From the NCBI GenBank assembly GCA_037176885.1, contig JAWWNJ010000165.1:454800-518799 (forward strand): a stretch of 64,000 nucleotides of DNA, given 5' to 3'. A program made the position numbers and the translations under genes. A model generated the notes under the pieces. It searched no databases. It worked only from the letters and a program-made list of their open reading frames with translations, and had not been told where the DNA came from. Below are positions 10,898 through 21,127 of the stretch, in pieces (position 1 is the stretch's first letter; each line of letters begins with the position of its first letter). The DNA is from Favolaschia claudopus. Lineage: Eukaryota > Basidiomycota > Agaricomycetes > Agaricales > Mycenaceae.

Positions 10898-12544
10898 TTA
10901 TTGCAGTTTGCAAATATATTGGCACAGCCGCATTTTGATAGAATTTTGAGGCGCTACAGTATATGATTTATTCCTCCCTCAATTCCGAGTGGATTCCTTT
11001 GAGACCATAACCAAAATTCACCGTTTTGCGAGGCGCATCCAGCCATACCAAATTTGTAGCGAAATACGCGAATCTCAAAATCTCAATATCCTACCAACAG
11101 CTGTTCGGCGCGTGAAATTACGCCGTAAAATCAGGGCGCTTTGAGAGAAAGTCCAAGGTAGAAAGTGTTCATATACCTATCGGCTACATACCTGTCAAGT
11201 TTGAAACAAAACGGGGGCGGATTGACGCGCCCGCGATGCGTCGAAGAAGCTCATCATTTGGTTATGATGATCCGCGGTCACTTGGGATGCTTTGCCTCTT
11301 TCTTCCACCCTCTTAGACCTCTGTCGGTCCGCGAGCGCTTCAGACTACTTAAGAGGGCACCGGGAGACCCGTTCCTGGTTGGATTTGCCTAGTGTATCTT
11401 TTATTATTATTATTATTATTAATGCAAAGGAAGGAAGCAACAATACGCTATCTATTCGGCCGTAGTACCAAGATTTGTCCAAGCTCTGGGGTCGAACATG
11501 GAAGCCAACCTTCAAGGCATTCTGCAGAATCTGCAATCAAGCTTGAGCCCTTTCTCGATGTCTTGGAGCGCCCCGTAGATCATGAAGAGGCTCTTACCTG
11601 CTGAGATGCCGCCACTGGTACCTTGAACGGGGTACACTCAGTGGCCCTGGTGTGTCACTACAAGGTGTTGTTCCTCAAAGCTCCGCTAAGCGTGGGCCCA
11701 GAGCGTTGAGAAGGCATTTGGGGTACGCTATTGACCTTTGAGCAAGCAGCCCTTTCTTCCTGCACTGAGCTTTCGCGGTGGCAACCCGTCCGATCAGCGC
11801 ATTGATTGGCCTTCTTCGACGCGTCGCGGCCGCGTCAATCCGCCCTCATTTTGTTCCAAACTTTAGAGGTGTGTAGCCGGGAGGTATTCAAACAGTTTAT
11901 ACCTTGAAACTTTACCTCAAAGCACCCTGATCTCACCGTGTAAATTCACGCGCCGAACGGTTATTGAAGGATATTGAGATTTTTAGACACGCGTATTTAG
12001 CTATGAATTTGGTATGGCTGGATGCGCCTCCCAAAACGGTGAATTTTGGTTATGGTCTCAAAGGAATCCACCCGGAATTGAGGGAGGAATAAATCATATA
12101 CTGAGGCAACTCAAAATTCTACAAAATGCGGCTGTGCCAATACATACAGTTGCGGCGAAATCAATTTACTTACCAAATATGGAAATTCTCATCAGAACCG
12201 CCCTACTACACAGAGAAACAACGCACTAGTTGGTGAAAATAGAATGTAGGGCCTGTAGTCCTTGTACTGAATAGGTCTATGCACAAAAACGAACCCAACC
12301 TGTCATTTTTCTAACCAGTTTTGGCTGAACTTTTTTTAGACAATCTCGGCGGCGAGCCCGGCAAAATCAATACAAAGATACAGATTTTTTTACATCAGAC
12401 ATACAGGCATGAGTCTCTAAGCATTTCTATCAACTTTGCGCTTGAGAAACCCATTCCTATCTGATGAAAAGCAGAGGATTGATGGTAATTTCCATAAAAG
12501 GTAAGTAAATTGATTTCGCCGCAACTGTATGCAAACTGCAATAA
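10898..12544. mobile_element. Large foldback element with about 350-bp arms, containing a nested MITE
   Basis: The left arm (10898 to about 11250) and right arm (about 11805 to 12144, resuming at 12530-12544) are inverted copies with perhaps 10-15 percent divergence. Matches include the stretch around the GGCACAGCCGCATTTTG motif and one around ACGCGCCGAACGG. The right arm is interrupted by a MITE at 12145-12529, after which the pairing TTTGCAAACTGCAATAA continues. The centre (11250-11805) has no recognisable transposase and includes an (ATT)n microsatellite at 11400-11421. Confidence 0.75.
12145..12529. mobile_element. 385-bp MITE with TACAGTTGCGGCGAAATCAA termini
   Basis: The termini are inverted for about 29 bp with flanking TA. 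The insertion splits the right arm of the 10898-12544 foldback. One more terminus of this family, without a partner, is at about 45885-45925. No coding capacity. Confidence 0.85.
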
Positions 12545-13177
12545 TATAATATCAGATTGTACATAGCGGCACTCTGCGCTCATCGCAGGTTTTTTTGTAT
12601 CGAAATTTAACACTATCGTTCCCATCACCTCGTTCCCGCCTAAACATCGACCAAGGTAGCCCTACATCTCACAAGCCCTCATCGTCGCCCACGCAACTCG
12701 GACGCTGCACCGACACACCGACATCACCATGCCCCGCGCGTCCCAGCCGAGGACCACTGGCAGCCGAACACGACAAGTTGAACAGCTCCTACACCTGATG
12801 TCAGTGTCAGCTTGACAAAGATGTCTGATTCGCGTCGTGGACACTTGAGCTTGTACGACCTGACAGTTTCCACATCCCAAAAAATATGAAGAGCACCGTA
12901 TCCGACGCCCAGGCTTAACTCACAGTTGGTGTGTCTGCTGAAGTAGTGGCTTGGCTGGCCATATAGCCGGAGTAACGACTTCGTCGTTACTCGTATAGCC
13001 TGCCCCCTTAATATGTATACTCCTATCATTTTACCTACAATCGTCTACATATATTCGCAGTAGCTACAGACACACCTCAGTCGTTCACCCTCTCGTGTGC
13101 CCGGCTGAGGTTTGTCTTCTATACCTTTGACTTCCCTCTCTTTACTTACGACGACTCTAGTTTACTTTGTCTTTAGG
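12545..13177. other. Unassigned DNA
   Basis: Overlapping short frames occupy both strands at 12595-13029 but none shows a domain or intron signals. A C/T-rich stretch around 13030-13140 could be promoter-like, but nothing downstream supports that. Confidence 0.35.
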
Positions 13178-13380
13178 TATGGTTGCGGACCGAACTTCGT
13201 GACAAGTCGCAGTCCCAATTTGGTAATTGATACTGTCACGTCAGTTTTCATTGAGACATCCTGGGATTGTGTAAATAGCATTGCAAGAAGGTAATCTACA
13301 AATGTACTGGAGCAAAACTTCGAAAAATCGGTTTTCCGTGTTTTGCACGGCAATTTCGCGCTTTTGATTGCGGATCACTC
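13178..13380. repeat. Left-end fragment of the 49357-50364 TIR element family
   Basis: It starts TATGGTTGCGGACCGAACTT and follows the same order of blocks as the left 200 bp of the element at 49357, including an ATTTCGCGCTTTT-like stretch at the inner end. No matching right end was found nearby, so the copy is truncated. Confidence 0.5.
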
Positions 13381-13496
13381 GGACCGGTGGCTGTGCAGCA
13401 GCATCAATGTCGCCTGGCCATTGCCGATTTCTTGGTTAGGATATTTCACTTTCACTGTGGGGTCCGGAAGAAGGAGTCCGGGGTTGCAGAGGCAGA

Positions 13497-14420
13497 ATGG
13501 CAGAGAAAGACTTGATTACCTGCCTCAAACTCGCGACGCCGCTGAAACGTCCCGATGAGGCCCAAATTTTGGGCTCTGAGGCTGATCGCGTCTCCGACTG
13601 CCATCGCCATTTCCCGCCCGTAAGACGCGTCCACATGCCTCATGCGAGTGCTCTGACGACTGTGATGCCTTTTAACTCTTGTGAGTTTGCCAGTTATCCC
13701 CTCCCACCTCTCTTTGACCGGCACGAGGGACATGGTATGACCATCATTTGCATCGCTGATTCACGCGCTCCTCAGCCTCTCGATACTTTGCAATTAGCTT
13801 CAAGACTTGATGGGAACGTATGCGGAGAGACTCGGATTCAACCACCTCGACACTCCACGACGTTCCGCCTCGTCAATTCGCTCGTCAACCGCTCGTTTCC
13901 GCCACGATCTCATTCCCAATCACCAATTTCTGCAACACGCCATCGGCCACCTTGTATTCTGATTAAAGGTGCGTGTGTCATTAACTCTCTCCCCCTCGTC
14001 GGTCTCATCCACCTCCCTTCAGCTCCTTCTGCTGAGCGCGAAAATGTGTCTCTCCTCCTCTTTGCCCCTCCTCCCTCCTCTACCCTCAACGAGCTCAATT
14101 CGCAGCTCCCTGCGGAGGCTTCTCATTCGACACATTTGACTGGATGGTCGCCGGCGGGCTCATCAAGTGCCAGGATTCGTTTGCGACGTTTGGAAGTATC
14201 CTGGGAAATGCGTCGACGTTGGATACTGGGTGAGTAACTCTCATTGCTGCGTCTCTGCGCATAACTGACTCACTTCAAGACCCGTTACACCACACCAGCT
14301 TCCTCGCTCGAAACGGCGCCCTCGACCCTTCCACCTCCACACTCCACAACCCTCATACCGACACGGTGAGGGGTGATGTGACCCTCGCAGCGAGCGCTCT
14401 CGGGCCGGAACCCAAAGTCG
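13497..14420 (+). pseudogene. Possible two-exon gene remnant of unknown function
   Basis: A 246-residue frame is open from 13497 to 14237, but the most protein-like stretch lies in another frame at about 14115-14229 and includes the peptide FDTFDWMVAGGLIKCQDSF. It is followed by a canonical intron, 14230-14279: GTGAGT donor, CTGAC branch-like motif, AAG acceptor, 50 bp. The frame that follows in exon 2 ends after about 30 residues. I do not recognise the family. The rival open frames and the early end suggest a decayed gene or captured gene fragment. Confidence 0.25.
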
Positions 14421-14457
14421 GCGCGAAGCTGCACAAAACAGACTAAAACTAAATACG

Positions 14458-14949
14458 ATGTACATGCAATGTATATGGGAGGTGTATTATACATTTATCT
14501 CTACATCTTATTTCAGATCATTCGGTGAAGTATACAGCAAGATTTTGGCCAAAAAGCCACGGCAATTTCTATTTGCCACCACTGTACGTGACCATCCGGA
14601 GACAGTGGCGCGACATTCTCAGGCGCTCCAACTTGGTGCATCAGCATTTGCCAAACGAGTGCTCGATGAACCGCTAAAACTATCACGGAAATTTGGCATT
14701 AACACGTTTAACAATGTCATGGATGATCTCCAGGAGGTCCTTAGTTCGGTTGAAGTAACGGAACTGCGATACAACGGGGGGCAGGTTTATCGTTTGCGGA
14801 GAGATCTCTACGGGGAACTCTTGAAAACACTCACCGCATATGTGGCTCTCCTCAGCTCTTGGAATCTTCCTTACCCTCTCCCTTTTTGCAATTCTTTTGC
14901 GCATTTTTTGGTCACGGGACCCAGCACATTGAAAAAGTATGTTTTGTAA
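14458..14949 (+). pseudogene. 163-residue frame of unknown function, starting in a MITE fragment
   Basis: The first third of the frame is translated MITE DNA (14487-14586). After it comes a helical-looking, non-repetitive stretch, about residues 45-145, with peptides such as KLSRKFGINTFNNVMDDL and LRRDLYGELLKTLTAYVALL. I recognise no family. It reads like an internal piece of a host gene whose upstream exons have been replaced by the repeat. Frame and composition favour past coding, but no intact gene can be built here. Confidence 0.3.
14487..14586. mobile_element. 100-bp right-end fragment of the 689-bp foldback MITE
   Basis: It matches the last 100 bp of the copies at 3684-4372 and 40088-40776, including the TTTCAG tract and the terminal CCACCACTGTA. 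The left 589 bp are absent, so this copy is truncated. Confidence 0.85.
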
Positions 14950-15113
14950 TGCCGGTTCCCGGCTTACAGAGAAGGGGAGCTTGTGCGATTCCGAAAGAAA
15001 GCTGATTTTCTGGTAGTGTACACAGAAGAATTTAAACTGAAGTCGGATCCGGAGGTAGCATATTCTATGCTCAGCATGAATTCACTGCCCCTCTGAAGGC
15101 GAGGCCCAGGCAC

Positions 15114-15382
15114 TACTGTACTAATTCGACCAATCGTTCACCGGGTGTCACCCGTCACCCAAATTGTTCACCCAACAAGTAGTTCACATCTCGGCAATCA
15201 CGGCAAAATTGCCATATATGGAAGGTCGGAACATCTCGGCCAGTGCCGGCCGGGAAAATTTTGCGATTTTGGGCCCCTTTTTGGGCCGAAATAGTCATTG
15301 ACACCCGTCACCCTCTCGGACTTGTTCAGTTCATGAGCCGGCGTCACGCATAACGTGAACAACCGGTCGAATTAGTACAGTA
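15114..15382. mobile_element. 269-bp MITE with TACTGTACTAATTCGACC termini
   Basis: Termini are inverted for about 28 bp, with TA at both ends. One base separates its terminus from that of the 9946-10182 MITE, so the two belong to related subfamilies. Its right TA is shared with the outer foldback beginning at 15381. Confidence 0.8.
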
Positions 15383-15764
15383 AACGCTATTGACCCAACG
15401 ATGGAGCGCACCACGTGACTGACACGTCGAGCCTTCAAGTTCCCCCGTACTATTACATAGTATAAGTAGTTGCTACTGTAACAAGTTCTTTTTTTGGAAT
15501 CCTTATTCTCCAAGCTCGTTCTTGTGTTGTTCTTGTGTGTGTGTGAGGGAATGTGAATATTAATACTTTGAGTCATTGATATAATGTGATATGTACGCAA
15601 AATGGACACAAATAATTCATGATTTTCTATGTAAAGCTTTGCATCTCTCCACCTTTTGAGATACAACAGAGTGCCTGAGAGAGAATGATAAGCCATATAG
15701 TATATACGAGTAGGTACTGTACTGATTTGTTCACACATTTGAGTACACTAAACGCTATTTTGAC

Positions 15765-16463
15765 TAAACGCTATCCCCCCAACGCTGGTGCCAGGCACGT
15801 GGCCTCGGATCTCGGGCATCAAGGATGCATCACACGCTGTCAGAGGACTTGCTCGCAATTGACAAGTCCGTTTGCACACTGTCCCGCCCTCCCGATGCAG
15901 TCAGGAGCTCCAACTCAGTAGATACAATTGAAAATAAATGCATTTCAGACTTGTCCTCGCAATTCAGTTTCTGCAAGGCTTCAAAAGTTCGAAGTCGCTA
16001 CGTTGTCAACGCGATGAGTCACATCTGCGACGCGTCAAGTCACAAATGATCTGTATGTTCCACCTGAATAGATTATTTCCCTTACATTCCTGTACATTAA
16101 TATTACATTCCTTTGCTTTCCCGATACCAAACGCGAAGACCGCGAGCCTGAGTACGAAGAAATTCGACTCATAAGTCATGCCGTAGCGCTGAAATCCAAC
16201 TACGTCATCGCTTGCGGTGACATGTACAAGTCACGCTCTACTTTGCAGATCTTAAATGCTGAGACATTTCTCTATTTCATACCAGCCATTATAATTACTT
16301 GAATGTTGTGTGAAGCTACAGTGGCGGCGGGGCGGGACTGCGTCGTGCGCTCGCAAACGGACTTGTCAATTGCGAGCAAGTCCTCTGACAGCGTGTGATG
16401 CATCCTTGATGCCCGAGATCCGAGGCCACGTGCCTGGCACCAGCGTTGGGGGGATAGCGTTTA
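15765..16463. mobile_element. Inner foldback element with about 110-130-bp arms
   Basis: The left arm from 15765 (TAAACGCTATCCCCCCAACG) is copied inverted and nearly perfectly, ending at 16463. The arms run through the CAATTGACAAGTCCGTTTGC motif before diverging around a centre of about 430 bp. It shares its first ten bases with the outer element that contains it. Confidence 0.8.
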
Positions 16464-16537
16464 GTTTTGAGTACTGGCTTTGATGATTGATCTAACTTCG
16501 ACTGACAGTGATTTTCAAGTTTACTGAATGATACACA

Positions 16538-16810
16538 TACTGTAGTATTTCGTTCAATTAGTAGGGTCACTTGTCACAGACCCGAAATCCTACGAAAATT
16601 TTCGTAAGTCACAGGGTCACAAAGGGGTCCTACTAAAGGTTCCTGCCTGTCTCGCGCGTTTTGACGCGTTTTTGGGCCAAAAAAGGGGGGTAAAATACGA
16701 AAATTTTCGTAAGTCACACTGTCCCAAGGCCCTCTTACTAAAGGTCAAGTTGGTAGGAGGTGTCACACCCTAAATGGCCTTACTAATTGAACGAAATACT
16801 ACTACAGTAA
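16538..16810. mobile_element. 273-bp MITE with TACTGTAGTATTTCGTTCAA termini
   Basis: The inverted termini differ by a 3-bp GTA insertion on the right. The inner sequence carries two GAAAATTTTCGTAAGTCAC repeats. A second member of the family, 270 bp long, is at 29314-29583. TA flanks both ends. Confidence 0.85.
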
Positions 16811-17001
16811 TACTACTGGGCATGTACTGAGGGAATATGTACAAGCCTTTAGAAAAGTTAACCAAGGCCTCGATTGTATGCAAATGCACAACGTGTCAGT
16901 CACGTGGTGCGCTCCATCGTTGGGTCAATACTATAGCGTTTACCAGGCATGTATTTCGATGATTGATTGCGAGGTCAAGGGCAAGTTCAATTTACAGCTA
17001 A

Positions 17002-17184
17002 TTTGAAAACGATAGACACTTTCGATTTCAGAGCTCAGTTCGCGCCGCAGAGCTCCATCGTAGCAGATCATGATCAGTGCGCTGGAAATCACGACTCCAG
17101 CGCTGCACTAGCGACTGAGATCTGGAGCGAAATTCTGCCGGCCCGAACTCAGCTCGAAAATCCAAAGTGTCTATCGTTTTCAAA
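17002..17184. repeat. Short foldback of 183 bp
   Basis: TTTGAAAACGATAGACACTT at the left is complementary to the right end, and the pairing continues through a GAGCTGAGTT-like block. A half copy of the right arm is at about 5025-5060. Too short to code. Confidence 0.55.
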
Positions 17185-19800
17185 GAGTTCTCAATTCGAC
17201 ACTCTACTATTGTGGACGGGCTACTTGGTCACCTAAGCTTTGAGGCTCGGGTCTCAACTGCTTTGCGATATCTTTGGGTCTTATACGTTGTCAGGTAATG
17301 GACTAGTATCCCCTCGACTACCTTAGAGTGTTTACAGAACATTATCGAGTTTGGAACAGGCGGTGTGAATTTTGTTTGAAAGGGCGTGCAACATGGCCAA
17401 ACAACAGGCTACTTGGCCACTCGGTTTAATAAGGCAGCCGGGAGCGGAAGCTCTTTGATGACCACCTCCAACAACTTCGTCAACGCGGAGATGCCGAACC
17501 TACCTCGACACCTCGCGCTCGGAGGTCGGCAGCTCTGATACTCTTCCACTGTCCGCGGCAATTCCTTCGGCTCCGACTCGTTGGACATCGTCCAAGCCAT
17601 GCTTCACCTTCCCCCACTACTCATGGGCTCGCTTCCATCGCGCTGTCCTCGCTTCCATCGCGCTGTCCTCGCTTCCACCGCGGAGTCCCAAACTCTGTCA
17701 ATCCTACCTCCTTGCCGCATCCGCACATCGACAGTCACTCGCGCCTTCATCGCAGATGGTAGCCTGCCTGATCTCGACCTCAATTGAGCGCTACCCTCCA
17801 CCGCATCAGCTTCGACACCAACCTCTATCGTTTTCCGACGCCTCCCCTGCAAGCCCAGTGAACTCTGGCACGAAAACATGTTGTCCTACCCCTAAGGATT
17901 CTCTCGCGACATCACGTACTTACTAGATGTTCGTAGTAGAACCAATAAACAGATTTGGACGAGAACAGCTCACTGCGTGTGCGTGTGACTCAAACAAGTT
18001 GAGTTGAAACCACGAAGCCGAAGATGAGCGGGTCGACACAAGATGTAATTTCACACCTCGTAAGAGCCTACTAAGTAAGAGGAAACCACCAGCATGCTTT
18101 GGAAAAGAATCCAACCATATTTATGACCTTATTTATCGTTGAAAATTATTTGGTTTTGCGATGAAGGTTGAACTGAGAGGTTTCGGCCGCTTACGTCGTT
18201 ATCAACCGTGGTTTTGATCACTAACGAGATTGTTGACGGAGGTTAGGGCATTGAGACAAGGTTCAAGTTTGAGGTATCCTGGGGATTCTTGACTCCGACT
18301 ACGTGTCCCTGCGATAGTGAATGTCGCCAGACCCCTATACAGCCCTCAAAAAATAGTAAACCAAGACCAGGTGGCTCGTGCCGTATGGAGATCAGATGAT
18401 GGCATCAATCTCACATGGTCCGCAGAAGTTTCTCTACGAGTTTACAAACCCAGATAAATTGCATTTGCTACAGAAATGCATTCTAGGCCTCTCTACTACC
18501 CGCTGTAAGTGATTTTCACTCAGTGGTTAGCTTTTGAGAAGAATGTCAACAGTACGCACTGTAACTGCTGGCAGAGTTTGAATGTGCGGTAGAACTCTAC
18601 TTATCTATCCCAAACTTACAGAAGGCTCTTTCCGTGAACCGTGAGAATTTTGATAATGTTGATCATCACTTTAGCCGATTCGGCTATGATCGGCTAACCG
18701 GAGACTTCAGACCTCAACCTCCATCAGTACCTGAAACCTCAAACCACGACAGCCCAAACTATGGACAAAGATTCAAGGAGCAGCACCAGAAAATAAACAA
18801 CGAAAAATGCTTTTACACATATTCAACCAGAAATCATGTCCGATGTGCGAAGAGAACTCAGAACAGCAATGCACTCAGCATTGCAGGTAGGGCTGTTATC
18901 GGTTGGTTATCGTGCCCGATCGGGCTGTCGGGCCCGAAACAAAATAAATAAATTTGCGACAGATAACCTTTTATGGTAATTATTTCTGTAATGACAATTT
19001 AAACTCAGATCGACCGGTCTGTCTATCGACAGCTTGCTTCATAGACGGTCTAAGTAGTGTCTCTTTCTACGCCGCCTCAATATCGTCATCCTTAACAACG
19101 TGGTTCTCTCCTTCCCAGACAACCATGTGACCACTGAATACCTAAGTTGACTTTTAGTGTGCTTTTCTTTGCGAACCTACACACGTACCATTTGGCGTGT
19201 TTGCGTTTTTGGCGTTTTTACACTACGTTGATAAACGAAGGCATACGTCGCGTCTCGCTCTTTGCCATTTATGACGGCCTTGACCTTTTGATCCTTCTGC
19301 GATGAGGTCGGTGTTTGTGCTTGCAATCCTTTTATTTCTCTTACCTCGAAGAATTTGGTTTGACGAGCCATTGGCGGCGGGTGGTATACGAATGGATTTT
19401 TGCTGCTCCTCCTAATGTAGCGTACATGAAGTCCCACAGGGAAGCCTTCGTGGGTAAACCAGCACTGTTTAAGACCCCCATATCATAGAGAGCACCGTGA
19501 GCGTTCGTTCCTGCTGGGGCTTTCTCACCGGTCCGGTACGGGAAGAAGGAGTGTGAGTGAATCTAGAGTCCATATAAGGATGGCTGAGAAAAATTCCAAA
19601 TACTCTATTGCCGGGGGTTTCCCACCGGTCCGGTACGGGGAAGAGGCCGCTTACATATATTATTAGGGTCGCTCATTAGTTCAGTTCGCTCAGTTCACTT
19701 CCAATGGAGAGCTGCGGCAGATACACTACCGCAAAATCTCTATTATTATGTATGCTCTCTCGGGGTATTCGAGTTCTGATAATGCTGTAGACGGGTCTCA
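17185..19800. other. 2.6 kb without a supportable gene
   Basis: At 17635-17690 a 20-bp unit (CTCGCTTCCATCGCGCTGTC) is tandemly repeated about two and a half times within a proline/serine-rich frame. At 18634-18951 and, on the minus strand, 19177-19437 there are open frames of 105 and 86 residues with no recognised domain. The second is unusually basic. The motif ACCGGTCCGGTACGGG occurs twice (about 19530 and 19625). None of this adds up to a gene model. Confidence 0.35.
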
Positions 19801-19809
19801 GATTCTCGG

Positions 19810-19858
19810 CCTCAAAATAATTGCGCTTACGGTCGTGGGTTCGAGTCCCACACAACCG
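19810..19858 (+). other. tRNA-like 3' half (B box and T arm)
   Basis: GTGGGTTCGAGTCCCAC forms a perfect T stem-loop and contains a canonical internal promoter B box. The following bases (ACAACCG) would be the 3' acceptor strand, but no complementary 5' strand or D arm is found upstream. It is a fragment of a tRNA gene or of a tRNA-derived SINE, not a functional tRNA. Confidence 0.35.
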
Positions 19859-20161
19859 CGGGGGGTTTTAGTGGGTATGGCACTGGTCGAAATCCCAAGC
19901 TGCCACATCCATCACGTGTCTGCGTAAATGGCGGGTTCCGGATCTCTACTTCCGCCTAGTTCCGCCTGAAATGGCAAAGTCCGGAATTGGGTGTCACTGC
20001 CAATGCTTCTGCAGCGGCGAGGGCACTGGTCAGTGACAGTGTGAAGCTGTGGGCCAACAATCCAAAAAAGAAAAAAGAGATCTGCGCAGCCTTGCTTTGG
20101 GGATGTAGTCCCATCCATTCCGTTGTCTATCACCGTCAATTGAGCGAGGAGGAATGAGATA

Positions 20162-20270
20162 GGGCAACCCCGCCATTCCAAGGGTGATGGCAAATCGGTC
20201 GCCAGACCGATTAAGGCCGATGGCCTCGGCCAGTAAAGCCCTCGGCAATCTGAGGCTATAATCCCCGGTA
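20162..20270 (-). repeat. Dispersed repeat shared with 44725-44835
   Basis: In inverted orientation, about 105 bp match the segment at 44725-44835 with roughly 10 percent differences. The shared part includes CTCAGATTGCCGAGGG and CTTGGAATGGCGGGGTTGCC. Both can be read as one open frame, but the element type is unknown. Confidence 0.6.
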
Positions 20271-20490
20271 GCCCGCTTTGCGGCAATGCCCACTATCCAC
20301 CACACACAGCGAACAACGGTTTTCTTAGTTCTGGATGCAATATGTGTGTTTAAATCTATGTTCACTGTAATTATAACAGTATACGACAGGGAGTTCGAGG
20401 GAATCGATCGATTCAAAGGGCATCAAGAATAAATTATGTAGTGGGCGTGCTCTGCCTCAGTGTATGGTAGTCTGTAGCTTCTCAACAGGA

Positions 20491-21042
20491 TCAAGTCAGG
20501 GAATGTACAACTTCGAAGGAAATAAACGAGTATCGGTCGGGGCACCTATTGATACGCCAACGGAATGTGAACATCAACATGCTCAGGAAATTCAAGAGAA
20601 CGACCGTTAGGTGCAGAGCGGCGCCAATGGTGGGGGCGGTCAAGGGACTACGGAGGAGAGACACAAAGCTAGGGTGAGCCCGATTTTGACGCGAATTCGG
20701 ATGCGAGGCCAGTGTTGGCAGCGGAGGCACGCGAGGCAATGAACTGCAGTAGACAGTGTAGATGATAGCGCCGCAGACCAGACCAAGTATAAAGTGAAAG
20801 GAACAATACAACGCACGAACGAAGCTGAAGAAAGTGCTGGTAGTCGGGTCAGGACACGTTGCAGGGTTGGACGCTGACAGGAAGCGTTTGCCCGAATTCG
20901 AAGCGCGCAGAACAAGATGAAGTGGATAGGGTAGAGATTCAAGTGCGAAATTTTGCGCGACTGCTTGTACATGAGAAACGGGATAAATACCAAAGAGCAT
21001 CATGACGCACCAACTTGCAACAGACCCATATGAGCATATCAT
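20491..21042 (-). CDS. Hypothetical hydrophobic ORF, 183 residues
   Basis: The frame starts with a hydrophobic segment (SWCVMMLFGIYPVS), has a second around FHFILGLVCGAIIYTVY and a third near AALHLTVVLLNFLSMLMF, suggesting three or four membrane spans. A competing frame is open over the same DNA. It lies just past the 3' end of the Helitron coding region on the same strand, so it might be captured host DNA inside the Helitron. I recognise no family and cannot confirm it is expressed. Confidence 0.25.
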   Translation of the reverse strand: MICSYGSVASWCVMMLFGIYPVSHVQAVAQNFALESLPYPLHLVLRASNSGKRFLSASNPATCPDPTTSTFFSFVRALYCSFHFILGLVCGAIIYTVYCSSLPRVPPLPTLASHPNSRQNRAHPSFVSLLRSPLTAPTIGAALHLTVVLLNFLSMLMFTFRWRINRCPDRYSFISFEVVHSLT

Positions 21043-21127
21043 TCAAGGCTACCGTTCTGTGTCCAAGTCTACCCGTTGGCGGCGATGAGGCCGAGTGGGT
21101 ACCTTCGAGGCCGGTGAGATATCTTGA

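Larger units (their letters stand above)
15381..16942. mobile_element. Outer foldback element ending in TAAACGCTAT
   Basis: The left arm at 15381-15435 (GACCCAACGATGGAGCGCAC and onward) recurs inverted at about 16885-16942. The right arm has five extra bases after the terminal TAAACGCTAT. It encloses a second foldback (15765-16463) with the same terminal decamer and a MITE (16538-16810). No transposase is present. Confidence 0.7.

Noticed and set aside
13497..14237. 246-residue ORF as an intact gene
   Set aside because: Its own frame is low in complexity; a different frame around 14115-14229 looks more protein-like, so the long ORF was listed only as a possible remnant.
14487..14586. N-terminal part of the 14458 ORF as protein
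   Set aside because: The DNA is a truncated MITE end found twice elsewhere.
19810..19858. Functional tRNA gene
   Set aside because: Only the T arm and B box are present; no matching 5' acceptor strand or D arm upstream.
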